Below, one piece after another: positions 26,149-34,430 of a stretch of DNA of 64,000 nucleotides. The stretch comes from a gamma proteobacterium NOR5-3 (GTDB taxonomy: Bacteria; Pseudomonadota; Gammaproteobacteria; Pseudomonadales; Halieaceae): assembly GCA_000158155.1 (NCBI GenBank), contig DS999405.1, positions 1,849,738 through 1,913,737 on the forward strand, given 5' to 3'. A program made the position numbers and the translations under genes. Numbering within the stretch: position 1 is the stretch's first letter; each line of letters begins with the position of its first letter. The notes under the pieces are model-generated. The model was not told where the DNA came from and made no database searches. It was given only the letters and a program-made list of their open reading frames with translations.

Positions 26149-27012
26149 CTATTTAGAAAAAGAAAATGACGTGAGGCGGGATAAATCTAACCAGGGCGCG
26201 GTGTCGACAAGCGAACCGGGCGATGTAGTGGGCAAACCCCGGGAAGCCTTGAGACCGGCCTCTGGCGTCAACGTCTCGGCAAACTGACTGCGCACCACCT
26301 CGTAACACAGACGCAGCTCATCGGGGGCGCCGCGAATCGCTTCATCAATATTGAGGTAATAAGGCGCGCGCACGCCTTTATAGTCAAAGTCGTCGCCCAC
26401 CCGCTTTACCATGACACCGGTGCGACGCAAAATCGCCGGCAAAAATGGCTCCATGATGGCGAAGCAGTCTTTGCGGCGCATAAGGTCCGCAACCGCAGAG
26501 GCGGCAAGAAACAGCGACACTGCTATGAGCGAAAACGTGCGCTTTTCCCGGGCGGCAAAGTGCAAAGAGTCGGTATTACCAAAGCGCGATTCGCTTTCGC
26601 CGCGGCGTCTTCGAAACTGCCCCTCCACTGCCAGACGAGAGATCTCGGCCATGGAACTCCGGCGATGCTCAAAATGACTGAAGAACTCCTCATCCAGCGC
26701 CCCCTCACAGTGATCCTCCATGGGCATACGAGTACCCTCTTCCACGTTCACCAGGCGCACGCAGCCGGCAGGCACACCGGATTCTTTATGGATCACCAGA
26801 CAGTGAATAGACTGCTCATCAAAGGCATCGCGCTCTAATCCATCCTTAAACTGTGCGGCGTCTTCGTAGCCAAACTCCTCGCAGTACACGCTGTAGCGCA
26901 CGCGAAACACATCCGCCTTTTGCTCTTCGGTGAGGGCCAGGGTCAGCTCAAAGTACTGCGCAAAGTCCATAAACAGCGAGGACATTTCGGGGTTGATCAT
27001 GGGTTTGGACAT
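26149..27012 (-). CDS. PEP-CTERM/exosortase system-associated acyltransferase (GNAT-like, TIGR03694-like)
   Basis: This 287-residue protein of the autoinducer-synthase-like GNAT superfamily has the core ADVFRVRYSVYCEEFGYED at 35-52 and LVIHKESGVPAGCVRLV at 72-88. SMAEISRLAVEGQFRRR near 120-136 resembles the family's acetyl-CoA or acyl-ACP binding strand. The segment at 155-215 (SLFLAASAVADLMRRKDCFAIMEPFLPAILRRTGV) completes the fold. Members occur next to exosortase systems and are proposed to acylate a still unknown metabolite. The leftward gene is preceded by a 64-base gap from the phosphatase gene. The acyl donor and product are unknown. Confidence 0.9.
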   Translation of the reverse strand: MSKPMINPEMSSLFMDFAQYFELTLALTEEQKADVFRVRYSVYCEEFGYEDAAQFKDGLERDAFDEQSIHCLVIHKESGVPAGCVRLVNVEEGTRMPMEDHCEGALDEEFFSHFEHRRSSMAEISRLAVEGQFRRRRGESESRFGNTDSLHFAAREKRTFSLIAVSLFLAASAVADLMRRKDCFAIMEPFLPAILRRTGVMVKRVGDDFDYKGVRAPYYLNIDEAIRGAPDELRLCYEVVRSQFAETLTPEAGLKASRGLPTTSPGSLVDTAPWLDLSRLTSFSFSK

Positions 27013-27076
27013 AGACGAAGCTCTTATTCTTTGCTCTTGCAGTATAGAGGGTCTTTGGGCGCAGTGCTGCTGTCCC

Positions 27077-27577
27077 TTAAACGCTATTAGAGCCGGTGTA
27101 ATTGAGCCGCTCTAACAAAGTTGTGGCGTGGGATCGGGTCAGCCTGTCGATTAGCTCAACGGTCGCGCGCACACCCGCCTTGTTCCCGAAATAGGGATCG
27201 GGAACTTCCTGCCCACTGACATCAAGTAACTCAATACGAGCGGCGGCCTCCGGGAAGCGCTCGCACAATACCCGCCGATGAGCGTCCTCCATCACCAACA
27301 CAAGCGCCGCTTCATCCATGAGCTGCTGCGAGGCCGGTTTGGCGCGCATACCCGATGACTTAACACCCATTTCATCCAGAATTGACAGCACCCTGGGGTC
27401 GGGACGACGTCCGGGAGCCCCCACCTCCGTGCCCGCCGATCGCACGGCGATGGACCGCCCCGCACCCAGCGCCTTGAGATGATGCTTTAACAGTGCCTCT
27501 GCCGCCGGCGAGCGGCAGACGTTGGCGGTGCAGACCATTAACACCCGCAAATCGGGGCTGCCAAAGGGCCAGATCAT
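27077..27577 (-). CDS. Low-molecular-weight protein-tyrosine phosphatase
   Basis: This 166-residue enzyme has the P-loop VCTANVCRSPAAEALL (C-x5-R-S) at 16-31 and the catalytic acid loop VPDPYFGN near 132-139. Both match the LMW-PTP family exactly. Such phosphatases (Wzb type) dephosphorylate BY-kinases of polysaccharide export. The tyrosine autokinase at 4281-5342 is the obvious candidate partner, although it is 22 kb away. The start codon overlaps the stop of the upstream protease gene (ATGA at 27577-27574). The C-terminus ends LNYTGSNSV, a normal length for the family. Confidence 0.92.
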   Translation of the reverse strand: MIWPFGSPDLRVLMVCTANVCRSPAAEALLKHHLKALGAGRSIAVRSAGTEVGAPGRRPDPRVLSILDEMGVKSSGMRAKPASQQLMDEAALVLVMEDAHRRVLCERFPEAAARIELLDVSGQEVPDPYFGNKAGVRATVELIDRLTRSHATTLLERLNYTGSNSV

Positions 27578-28347
27578 TGCAGGTCCTTGAGCAGCGCGTG
27601 TAAATGCCGCACGGGAATGGCATAGGCAATGCCCGAAGGTGCCGACAGCAAGGTCTCGCGACTCTCCTTCACAAACACGCTGTTCATCACCCCGATCACC
27701 TCACCTGTGGCGCTGCGATACACCGCCGACCCGCTGTTGCCGGGGTAGGCAATAGCATCCAGCTGGTAAACGTCAAAGGGGGCGCGAAGACGGCTCATTT
27801 GCACGGCGTCCAATTGCCGTCCCTGATCCGCCGGCCGCGCCACCGGCGTGATCGCCGACACTATGCCCTCGTGGGTAATGGGATAAAGCCCCAGTACCGC
27901 GCCAATAGGAAAGCCGGTAAACGCCACCCGCTCCCCCGGTCGCACCCGATCATCAGAGGCGAGGCTCATGGCTGGCAGGCGGTCACCCTCGTAGGCAAGC
28001 ACCGCCAGGTCATGCTGGGGGTCGTTTTTGAGCACGGTGGCAAAACGCTGCTGTGAGTGATTTCCCCGGCCACTGAATATTGCCAGTTGCTCCCCCCCAT
28101 CGCTGTCCAGATCGGTGGGAATCACATGGGCATTGGTCACTACGTAGCTGTCAGCACCCGCCTGCACCACAAATCCCGTGCCCATCAAACGCCGGGGCGG
28201 ACGACCTCCCGTGGGAGCCCGCAGCGGATACGCTGCGCCCACACCCACCACCGAGGGCGTGATGCGCTCAAGAAGATCCGGCAACTCCTCGGCAAAGACC
28301 GACCCGCAGACCAACAAAAGCCACAAAAAATGTACAACACGAACCAT
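27574..28347 (-). CDS. Trypsin-like serine protease (S1C/DegP-type catalytic domain, exported)
   Basis: This 257-residue protein has a signal peptide (MVRVVHFLWLLLVCGSVFAEE) and a single trypsin-like domain. The catalytic triad is visible as His in VVTNAHVIP, Asp in QHDLAVLAYE and Ser in YPGNSGSAVY. No PDZ domain follows, unlike DegP or DegS. It should act in the periplasm or be secreted. The ATG at 28347 is chosen because the signal peptide starts there, although the frame is open to 28437. Translational overlap with the tyrosine phosphatase gene implies co-expression. Its target is unknown. Maturation or quality control of envelope proteins of the locus is a guess. Confidence 0.88.
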   Translation of the reverse strand: MVRVVHFLWLLLVCGSVFAEELPDLLERITPSVVGVGAAYPLRAPTGGRPPRRLMGTGFVVQAGADSYVVTNAHVIPTDLDSDGGEQLAIFSGRGNHSQQRFATVLKNDPQHDLAVLAYEGDRLPAMSLASDDRVRPGERVAFTGFPIGAVLGLYPITHEGIVSAITPVARPADQGRQLDAVQMSRLRAPFDVYQLDAIAYPGNSGSAVYRSATGEVIGVMNSVFVKESRETLLSAPSGIAYAIPVRHLHALLKDLQ

Positions 28348-28651
28348 CAAATACGCACTCGCCGGGCAGGAACCATCACAGTGAAGACATAATGGCCTTA
28401 CCGGCGGGTTTACGAAAGCGCAGAACGCCGCTATCACAGGCCATGCAGCCCCCTAATGTGACCCGGTTCACACGCCGTCAAGGCCGCTTTTGACCCAAAA
28501 CAGGTATTTTTGAGCGCACTGTCACAATTCTTTACAGGGCCACGTGTATTCTCCGCCAGCGCCGCTAAAGTCACTCTCAAGAGCAATAGCAAAGGTCCGT
28601 TGAGCCGCGTCATTAACCCATCGGACTGAGCGCAACGAATAAAGGTTACAC
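28348..28651. other. Intergenic region upstream of the sugar-phosphate transferase
   Basis: These 304 bases separate two divergent genes and should contain promoters for both. No open frame with coding character is present. An A/T-richer stretch at 28495-28555 contains TTGAGC and TTTACA-like hexamers, but no pair with good spacing to a clear -10 element. No sigma-54 element with correct spacing was found on either strand, nor a terminator or repeat. Confidence 0.5.
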
Positions 28652-30070
28652 ATGACAGGTCTCGTAGGCACAGTCCGAATCTTTAACCACCACATCAACG
28701 TGGGCTACTACTGGCTCGCGCTCATCGATCTTGTGCTGTTTGGTGGTGCTATCTACGCGGGTGCAGCGCTGTACTTCCTGAATCTACCCGGCTCATTTGA
28801 CAGCCAAATCGGCAGCCTGCCACTGCAAGCTGTGATTTTCGCGGTGGTTACCACCCTGGCCATGTTCTCCATGGGCCTGTATGAGCCCAAACTCCGCGAG
28901 GGCGTCAACGGCATTCTCCTGCGTACCGCCGGCGCCTTTGGACTCATGACCGTCGCCATGTCACTGATTTTTTACATCATGCCGAACCTGCATATCTGGC
29001 GCGGCAACTTTGCCCTGGCAGCGGCCATCGCCTTTGTCGCGGCCCTGACCAATCGCTTGCTGTGGACCCGCTTTATCGACATGGAGCAGTTCAAGCGCCG
29101 GGTGCTGGTATTGGGTACCGGGGCCACCGCCGCAACCATCAGTAACAAAATGCGCCGCAAGGCAGACCGTCGCGGCTTTCGCATCGTCGGCTATGTACGC
29201 CAGGTAGGCGAAGAGACCGTAATTGAGCGCGAGCCGACCTTGGCCCTGGATTGCCCGCTGTCCGAATACGTTCGTCGCAACGACATTGATGAGGTGGTTG
29301 TTGCCCTGGAAGACCGTCGGGACAACATGCCCCAGCAAGATCTTTTGCGCTGCCGCAGCATGGGCGTACAGGTTCTGGACATCGTGGATTTCTTTGAAAA
29401 AGAAGCCGGTAAAGTACTCATCCGACAGGCACACGCCAGCTGGTTAACCTTCGGCACTGGATTTCAGCGCGGCGACGCCACTAACATCGCCAAGCGCCTG
29501 TTCGATGTCACCATGAGCTTTATGCTGCTGATGATCTCCTGGCCTTTTATGTTGCTCACCGTGCTGGCGATCTGGATGGAAGATGGTGTGGGCGCCCCGA
29601 TTCTTTACAAGCAACGTCGCGTGGGCCTTAACGGTCGCATCTACGAGGTGATCAAGTTTCGCAGCATGAGCGTCAACGCCGAGGGCGACGGTAAAGCGCG
29701 CTGGGCCACTGCCAACGATGCGCGGGTTACTCGCGTGGGCAAGTTCATTCGCAAAACCCGTATTGATGAGCTGCCGCAGATTCTTAACGTGATGGCTGGC
29801 GACATGGCCTTTGTAGGTCCTCGCCCCGAGCGCCCCGAGTTTGTTCGCGAACTCAACGAGACCGTTCCGTTTTACGAGAAGCGTCACTGTGTGAAGCCCG
29901 GCATCACGGGCTGGGCGCAGATGAACTACCCCTACGGCGCATCCCTGGAGGACACCTTCAACAAGCTGGAGTTTGACCTGTACTACGTCAAGAACCAGAG
30001 CCTGTTCCTGGACTTTCTGGTACTGCTGCAGACTGCTGAAGTCATTATCTTCGGCAAAGGCGCCCGCTAG
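28652..30070 (+). CDS. XrtA/PEP-CTERM system undecaprenyl-phosphate sugar phosphotransferase (EpsB-like, TIGR03013-like)
   Basis: This 472-residue inner-membrane enzyme has four N-terminal helices and then a CoA-binding-like Rossmann region (RRVLVLGTGATAATI, residues 149-163). A further hydrophobic segment is near 290. The C-terminal bacterial sugar transferase domain has KQRRVGLNGRIYEVIKFRSM, TRIDELPQILNV, MAFVGPRPERPEFV and KPGITGWAQMNYPYG. It transfers a sugar-1-phosphate from a UDP-sugar to undecaprenyl phosphate, the first step of repeat-unit synthesis. The plus-strand transcript ends in a strong terminator at 30089-30119, so this gene is probably monocistronic. The name follows the exosortase-specific subfamily. 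The sugar is not determined. Confidence 0.94.
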   Translation: MTGLVGTVRIFNHHINVGYYWLALIDLVLFGGAIYAGAALYFLNLPGSFDSQIGSLPLQAVIFAVVTTLAMFSMGLYEPKLREGVNGILLRTAGAFGLMTVAMSLIFYIMPNLHIWRGNFALAAAIAFVAALTNRLLWTRFIDMEQFKRRVLVLGTGATAATISNKMRRKADRRGFRIVGYVRQVGEETVIEREPTLALDCPLSEYVRRNDIDEVVVALEDRRDNMPQQDLLRCRSMGVQVLDIVDFFEKEAGKVLIRQAHASWLTFGTGFQRGDATNIAKRLFDVTMSFMLLMISWPFMLLTVLAIWMEDGVGAPILYKQRRVGLNGRIYEVIKFRSMSVNAEGDGKARWATANDARVTRVGKFIRKTRIDELPQILNVMAGDMAFVGPRPERPEFVRELNETVPFYEKRHCVKPGITGWAQMNYPYGASLEDTFNKLEFDLYYVKNQSLFLDFLVLLQTAEVIIFGKGAR

Positions 30071-30088
30071 ACCCCGGACCACCACAGC

Positions 30089-30119
30089 GCTGACGCCCGC
30101 CCGGGTGTCAGCATTTTTT
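30089..30119 (+). terminator. Rho-independent terminator after the sugar-phosphate transferase
   Basis: An 11-base stem (GCTGACGCCCG with CGGGTGTCAGC, one G-T wobble) closes a two-base loop and is followed by ATTTTTT. It lies 18 bases after the stop codon at 30070. Confidence 0.92.
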
Positions 30120-30172
30120 ACAGCCCTTCGCTCAACTCATCCTAAGCCCCTGTAATTCCTCGTGAAATAATC

Positions 30173-30188
30173 TGGCGCAGGTCTTGCA
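30173..30188 (+). promoter_or_regulatory. Sigma-54 (-24/-12) promoter
   Basis: The sequence TGGCGCAGGTCTTGCA matches the RpoN consensus TGGCAC-N5-TTGCA, with exactly ten bases between the GG and GC dinucleotides. Transcription should start near 30199-30200, about 73 bases before the ATG at 30273. Since prsK and prsR, a sigma-54 activator pair, are in the same locus, PrsR is the likely activator. No PrsR binding site was identified. Confidence 0.8.
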
Positions 30189-30272
30189 GGTGCCGATGTA
30201 ACGGGTACACTTGACCAAACCACCGCGGAGGCACGCCGAAGGTAATGTCGGCTAAGGCTCTTATTTAATCCC

Positions 30273-30554
30273 ATGGATGTGGTACTCAACATCATCGGGA
30301 TACTCGGACTGGGCGCACTGATTATTGCCGCCTGGGTTTTCGCCTCCGCCGCAAAACGCTATGTCACCGGCCAGGATCTGAAAGAAGAGATGGAGGCCAT
30401 GGAATCTGATCTGTCGCCCTATCGACACTGGAAAGATCGCTCCGGCAGTGATCGACGCAAAAACGACCGCAGCAGTTTTTTCCCCCTGGTCATCAATGGC
30501 ATCAAAATCGAGCATGACCGGCGCGTCCGCAGCGATCGACGCCGCCTTGCCTGA
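30273..30554 (+). CDS. Small membrane protein, putative PrsR/sigma-54 target
   Basis: This 93-residue protein has one N-terminal transmembrane helix (NIIGILGLGALIIAAWVFASAA, 6-27). A charged segment follows (KEEMEAMESDLSPYRHWK), then a basic tail with repeated DRR motifs (DRSGSDRRKNDRS and HDRRVRSDRRRLA). I do not recognise a family. It is the first gene after the sigma-54 promoter and overlaps the start of the outer-membrane protein frame that follows. The ATG at 30273 has no strong ribosome binding site. A role in regulating or assembling the exopolysaccharide/exosortase machinery is a contextual guess. The DRR motif also occurs in the small protein encoded at 16314. Confidence 0.72.
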   Translation: MDVVLNIIGILGLGALIIAAWVFASAAKRYVTGQDLKEEMEAMESDLSPYRHWKDRSGSDRRKNDRSSFFPLVINGIKIEHDRRVRSDRRRLA

Positions 30555-31524
30555 CAGGCTCCAAGCAAGATGTCGACCCACCCTTCTGGCGATCGCAGCC
30601 GTTTTGAGCAGCGCTGCCTGCGATGCACAGAACTTTGTACAGGACTTTGTACAGGACAAGGTAACGGCCTTTGAAAACAGCGATTTTATTTTTCAGCGCG
30701 GCGTCTCCAATGCGCCTTTTATCCCCATTGCCTATCTCGGCGTCCGCAGTTATGGCGAGGCGCAAATCGACAACACGCTCACCGGCAGGACGCTGGAATA
30801 TGAGCAGCAGGCAGCGTCGGCGGCAACGGGCGTTCCCTTTTTACTAGGCAAGCGCGATGCCGTGGTTGTGGGCGGCTATCTCAGCAGCAGTCGCTTTGAG
30901 ACCCGCGATGAGGCCATCGGCGATTTTCGCGTAGATACCGTGGGGCTCCCCGTCGGCTGGGCCCGTCAGGTCAACCCCCAGTGGCAGGCCGCAGCATTTG
31001 TAATGCCCCTGGGTCACCGCAGCACCCAGCAGGACTCCGACTGGACTGTGCAGACCATGGGCGGTGTTTTTGCGCGCTACACAGCAAACGACAAACTCTG
31101 GTGGGCTTTTGGCCTGTTTGGCGATGACAGCCCCAACGACAGCTACGTGATTCCCTATTTAGGTGCGAGCTGGGTGATCAACCCCCGGTGGACCATCAGT
31201 GCCCTCATGCCCTGGCCCGCCGTGCTTTACGCGCCCACCCAGGACTGGCTGTTTCGTCTGGGCGCATCACCCTCGACGGCATCCTGGAGCCTGCAACCCG
31301 AGGACAATAGTGTGGCGGTGAGCCTCGACGCCTGGGACTTTGGTTTGAGCATCGAGCGGCGGGTCTATAAAAATCTCTGGTTAGAGGCTCGTAGCGGTGT
31401 GGGCGGCTTGCGCGGACTACGCCTTGACAGTAATAGTGGCACTCTGGAGGCCCCGGATATCAGCGTCGGTGCCAGCGGTTTTTTTGCCCTCTCACTCACG
31501 GTTCGCCCGGGGCTGCTCCCCTAG
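30514..31524 (+). CDS. Predicted outer-membrane beta-barrel protein
   Basis: This protein of about 336 residues has a hydrophobic signal segment ending in a lipobox-like stretch (TLLAIAAVLSSAACDAQ). Many amphipathic strands follow, with glycine and aromatic residues (FQRGVSNAPFIPIAYLGVRSYGEAQ, WWAFGLFGDDSPNDSYVIPYLGASWVI). It resembles DUF6268-like barrel proteins, but I am not certain of the family. The start is uncertain. ATG 30514 lies inside the preceding gene in another frame and was chosen because it gives a basic N-terminus before the signal. The frame is open to 30448. Overlap with the small membrane protein gene suggests coupled translation under the sigma-54 promoter. Confidence 0.7.
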   Translation: MTGASAAIDAALPDRLQARCRPTLLAIAAVLSSAACDAQNFVQDFVQDKVTAFENSDFIFQRGVSNAPFIPIAYLGVRSYGEAQIDNTLTGRTLEYEQQAASAATGVPFLLGKRDAVVVGGYLSSSRFETRDEAIGDFRVDTVGLPVGWARQVNPQWQAAAFVMPLGHRSTQQDSDWTVQTMGGVFARYTANDKLWWAFGLFGDDSPNDSYVIPYLGASWVINPRWTISALMPWPAVLYAPTQDWLFRLGASPSTASWSLQPEDNSVAVSLDAWDFGLSIERRVYKNLWLEARSGVGGLRGLRLDSNSGTLEAPDISVGASGFFALSLTVRPGLLP

Positions 31525-31573
31525 CGTCTGTGGCTGCCACAGCATTCAAATCGCGGCAGCCCTGCCACAAGCG

Positions 31574-32329
31574 TCAAAGCAGCGCCGGCTCACCCGCCAG
31601 CTCCACACACCGCGGGCGATAGCCCCAGAACTGCTCCACACAATCGGCGTCTAACACCGCCTGAGGGAGCCCCTGGGCCACTAGCCTGCCGTCCGCAATC
31701 AGCGCACAGCGGTCGGCGTAGCGCAGCGCATGATTCAGATCATGAAGCACCGCAACCACGGCGTAGCCTTCGCTGGCAGCCTGGTCCCGAAGCATCTGCA
31801 GCATAGCGTGCTGATGACCCAGATCCTGGGCCGAGGTCGGCTCATCAAGGAGCAGCACCGGCGGCGCCTGCGCCTGGCTTAACTGCAGCAACACCCTGGC
31901 CAGATTCACACGCTGACGCTCGCCACCGGACAAGTCCAGATAGGAGCGCTGTGCCAGATGGTCGCAGTCACTGCGCGCCATGGATCGACGCACAAGACGC
32001 TGCCCCTCCCGCCAGGACACGCTCAAAGGGGTCAGACCCAGCGCGACCACCTCCTGTGCACTAAAGGCAAAGGGCATCTGGGACTGCTGGGGCAGCACCC
32101 CGATATTGCGTGCGCGCAGCGCAGCGGGCCAATGCTGCATCGGCCGGCCCTGCAGACAGATGTCGCCCTGGCAGGCGATGTCGCCGGCAAGGGCCGCAAA
32201 GAAACTGCTCTTTCCCGCGCCATTGGCGCCCAGTAGCGCCTGAAACTCTCCGGCTGTGGCCTCCCACTGCTCTACCGCCAGCGTAAAGCCGCCGCGACGC
32301 ACCTGCAGATTGCGGACCTTAAGCGTCAT
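31574..32329 (-). CDS. hmuV: Heme ABC transporter ATP-binding protein HmuV
   Basis: This 251-residue ABC ATPase has Walker A GANGAGKSSF (33-42) and a Q-loop in GVLPQQSQMPFAFSAQEVVALG. The signature motif is LSGGERQRVNLARVLLQL. Walker B is PPVLLLDEPTSAQD, and the switch His is in VVAVLHDLNHALRYA. The Q-loop and FSAQEVVALG region is typical of HmuV. It powers heme import through HmuU. It is the last gene of a leftward hmuTUV operon and overlaps hmuU by four bases (ATGA). Confidence 0.95.
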   Translation of the reverse strand: MTLKVRNLQVRRGGFTLAVEQWEATAGEFQALLGANGAGKSSFFAALAGDIACQGDICLQGRPMQHWPAALRARNIGVLPQQSQMPFAFSAQEVVALGLTPLSVSWREGQRLVRRSMARSDCDHLAQRSYLDLSGGERQRVNLARVLLQLSQAQAPPVLLLDEPTSAQDLGHQHAMLQMLRDQAASEGYAVVAVLHDLNHALRYADRCALIADGRLVAQGLPQAVLDADCVEQFWGYRPRCVELAGEPALL

Positions 32330-33372
32330 AACCCGCGCCTGCGAACTTGCAACAGCAGCAGCATAAAGAACGGCGCACCCATGAGCGCGGTGACGATGCC
32401 TACAGGTACCTCGGCCGGGGCGATGACTGACCGCGACAGGCTATCGGCGGCAATCAGCAACAGCGCCCCACCCAAAGCCGATAAGGGCAATAGCACGCGA
32501 TAGTCCGGGCCACAGAGCATGCGCAGCATGTGCGGCACCACCAGCCCCACAAAGCCGATAAGACCGCAGGCGGACACGGCAAGTCCCACAGCCAGCGCCA
32601 CCAGCACAATCAGTTCGAGCTTTAACCACTCCACAGGAATGCCCAGGTGGCGCGCTTCGGACTCGCCCAAAAGCAGCGCATTGAGCGCCCGAGCACGCAT
32701 CTGAAAACGCAGGGCCACGGCGACGGCGGTCAGCGTCAGAACGCCCAACAGTGCATCCCCGGCCCGCCCCAGGGAGCCCATCTGCCAAAAGCTGATGTCC
32801 CGCAGACGCTCGTCATCGGATAGATAGCTGAGCAAGGCAATGGCACCTCCGGACAAGGCTGATATTGCCACCCCGGCAAGGAGCAACAGCACCACCGAGG
32901 TTCCCCGGGCATCCCGGGCCAGGGCATAGACGATGAGGCTGGTGATAAAGCCGCCGGCAAACGCCGCCAGAGGCAGGAGCATGGAATCGCCGGCATGGGG
33001 CACCAAAAATATCACCGTCGCCGCGCCCAGCGCTGCCCCGGCAGACACACCGATAATGCCCGGATCTGCCAGAGGATTGCGAAAGAGTCCCTGCATCACG
33101 GCGCCACACTGCGCCAGCAGCCCGCCCACCACCATCGCAAGCAGGGTGCGGGGCATCCGCAATTCCAGGAGCACCGCTTTTTGATAGCCTTCCAGAGAGC
33201 TCAGGCTCAAGCCCAGCACCGCCTCGGGCACAGCCAAAACCGCGGCGACAAAAGGCACCGATACGGCGCCAAGCGTCAGAGACAGAGCCGCTGCCATCAG
33301 CAAGGCGCACAGCAGAACAACGCCGGTGATCCGCGGAGGGAGCCGGCGCACCGCATCCGCATTTGCCGTCAC
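32326..33372 (-). CDS. hmuU: Heme ABC transporter permease HmuU (FecCD family)
   Basis: This 348-residue permease has about nine to ten transmembrane helices and FecCD/BtuC family motifs, including RMPRTLLAMVVGGLLAQCGAVMQGLFRNPLADPGIIGVSAGAALGA and GLIGFVGLVVPHMLRMLCGPDYRVLLP. The second of these contains the EAA-like loop that contacts the ATPase. It carries heme from HmuT across the inner membrane. It overlaps hmuT upstream and hmuV downstream by four bases each, which implies tight translational coupling. Confidence 0.95.
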   Translation of the reverse strand: MTANADAVRRLPPRITGVVLLCALLMAAALSLTLGAVSVPFVAAVLAVPEAVLGLSLSSLEGYQKAVLLELRMPRTLLAMVVGGLLAQCGAVMQGLFRNPLADPGIIGVSAGAALGAATVIFLVPHAGDSMLLPLAAFAGGFITSLIVYALARDARGTSVVLLLLAGVAISALSGGAIALLSYLSDDERLRDISFWQMGSLGRAGDALLGVLTLTAVAVALRFQMRARALNALLLGESEARHLGIPVEWLKLELIVLVALAVGLAVSACGLIGFVGLVVPHMLRMLCGPDYRVLLPLSALGGALLLIAADSLSRSVIAPAEVPVGIVTALMGAPFFMLLLLQVRRRGL

Positions 33373-34286
33373 GGTGCCGCTGCCTGCTGGGCCTGCGTCA
33401 TCAGCGCTAACAGGCGCTGTGCCTCGGATAAAGCCGTGAGGCTTAATCCACCGACCAGTGCCCGGCTATGCACGGATATAACGGTCTGCGCCTCGGCCGC
33501 CCGGGAATAGCGTAGCAGGGGGAATCGATTCAGCCACTGTTCCGCCGCCGGTAATGCCTCGTCGGCGATGACCAATAGCTCGGGATTCAAAGCCAGCAAG
33601 CCCTCGGCGGTAAAGCTGCGATAACCCGAGTAGTCCACGGCGTTCTCGGCCCCGAGCAGAGCCAGCAGCGCGTTCCCCGCGGAGTCCCTCCCGGCTACGC
33701 GCAGCTGCCCGTTGCTCTCGCGAAGTAACACAGCACGGGGCGCAACAGGCGGTGCATAGCGATGGATACGCTCCACCCGGTTATCAATGTCCTCAAGCAA
33801 CTGCTCACCGGCTTGCGGCAGCGCCAGGGCAGCTGCGATCAGGCGAATATTGGATTTTAGCTGCGCCACGTCATAGGCGCCGGGTAAGCGCAACACCGGG
33901 ACCGCCGCTGCTTGCAAGGGCGCCAGCGCCTGCGGGGGGCCGGCATGCTCAGAGACCAGCAGCTGATCCGGACGAAGGGAGAGCAGCCCTTCGCCGCTCA
34001 GCGCCCGGTGGTAACCCAGCCTCGGGAGCCCCTCCTGATCCGCTGACAGCTCGCTGGTGTCGTCAACCCCCACCAGGCGGTCTGCTGCCCCCAGAGCGAT
34101 CACAATTTCGGTAATCGCGGCGTCCGTGCTGATCACGCGCTGAGGCGCGGCGTCGGCATAAACCGCCACCGGCAAAAGCAGACTGAGCACCGCAGCTAAT
34201 CCTGAGACCCAGGCCGCCGGGCGCGCTCGCCTGACTCGTACGGGCGGAAGCGATACCACCGCGGCTGCCGATATAAATCTGAGCAT
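33369..34286 (-). CDS. hmuT: Heme-binding periplasmic protein HmuT
   Basis: This 305-residue substrate-binding protein has a long N-terminal signal (WVSGLAAVLSLLLPVAVYADAA, around 27-47). The class III binding-protein fold follows: RVISTDAAITEIVIALGAADRLVGVDDTS, LPRLGYHRALSGEGLLSLRPDQLLVSEHAGPP, and a C-terminal lobe with AENAVDYSGYRSFTAEGLLALNPELLVIAD. The tyrosine in GYRSF is in the usual position for heme coordination in this family. The start ATG at 34286 is preceded by AGGAG at good spacing. It is the first gene of hmuTUV and shares the upstream regulatory region with the receptor gene. Confidence 0.94.
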   Translation of the reverse strand: MLRFISAAAVVSLPPVRVRRARPAAWVSGLAAVLSLLLPVAVYADAAPQRVISTDAAITEIVIALGAADRLVGVDDTSELSADQEGLPRLGYHRALSGEGLLSLRPDQLLVSEHAGPPQALAPLQAAAVPVLRLPGAYDVAQLKSNIRLIAAALALPQAGEQLLEDIDNRVERIHRYAPPVAPRAVLLRESNGQLRVAGRDSAGNALLALLGAENAVDYSGYRSFTAEGLLALNPELLVIADEALPAAEQWLNRFPLLRYSRAAEAQTVISVHSRALVGGLSLTALSEAQRLLALMTQAQQAAAP

Positions 34287-34343
34287 GACAATCTCCTTGA
34301 AAGAACCGGGGTCGATCTTGGCAGAGCTTCGCCCTTAAATCAA

Positions 34344-34366
34344 ATGCGAATCATTATTATTTACAT
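34344..34366. promoter_or_regulatory. Fur-box-like sequence between hmuT and the heme receptor
   Basis: Read on the minus strand, this A/T-rich stretch gives three adjoining hexamers, AATAAT-AATGAT-TCGCAT, close to the repeated GATAAT pattern of Fur sites. It lies 58 bases upstream of hmuT and 65 bases upstream of the receptor gene, in position to repress both divergent units when iron is plentiful. The match is imperfect in the third hexamer. Confidence 0.65.
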
Positions 34367-34430
34367 TTAGTTTTAGATTTATTACCGTAGCCGCGACTCA
34401 GGACTTTTTGCGACCCAAAGGACACACCAC

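Noticed and set aside
30632-30656. Short direct repeat (ACTTTGTACAGG twice) near the start of the outer-membrane protein gene
   Set aside because: It only duplicates the residues FVQD within a coding sequence. It is too short to suggest a mobile element.
31525-31573. Inverted repeat CTGTGG/CCACAG between the converging outer-membrane protein and hmuV genes
   Set aside because: The stem is six bases with no T-run on either strand, so a terminator is not supported.
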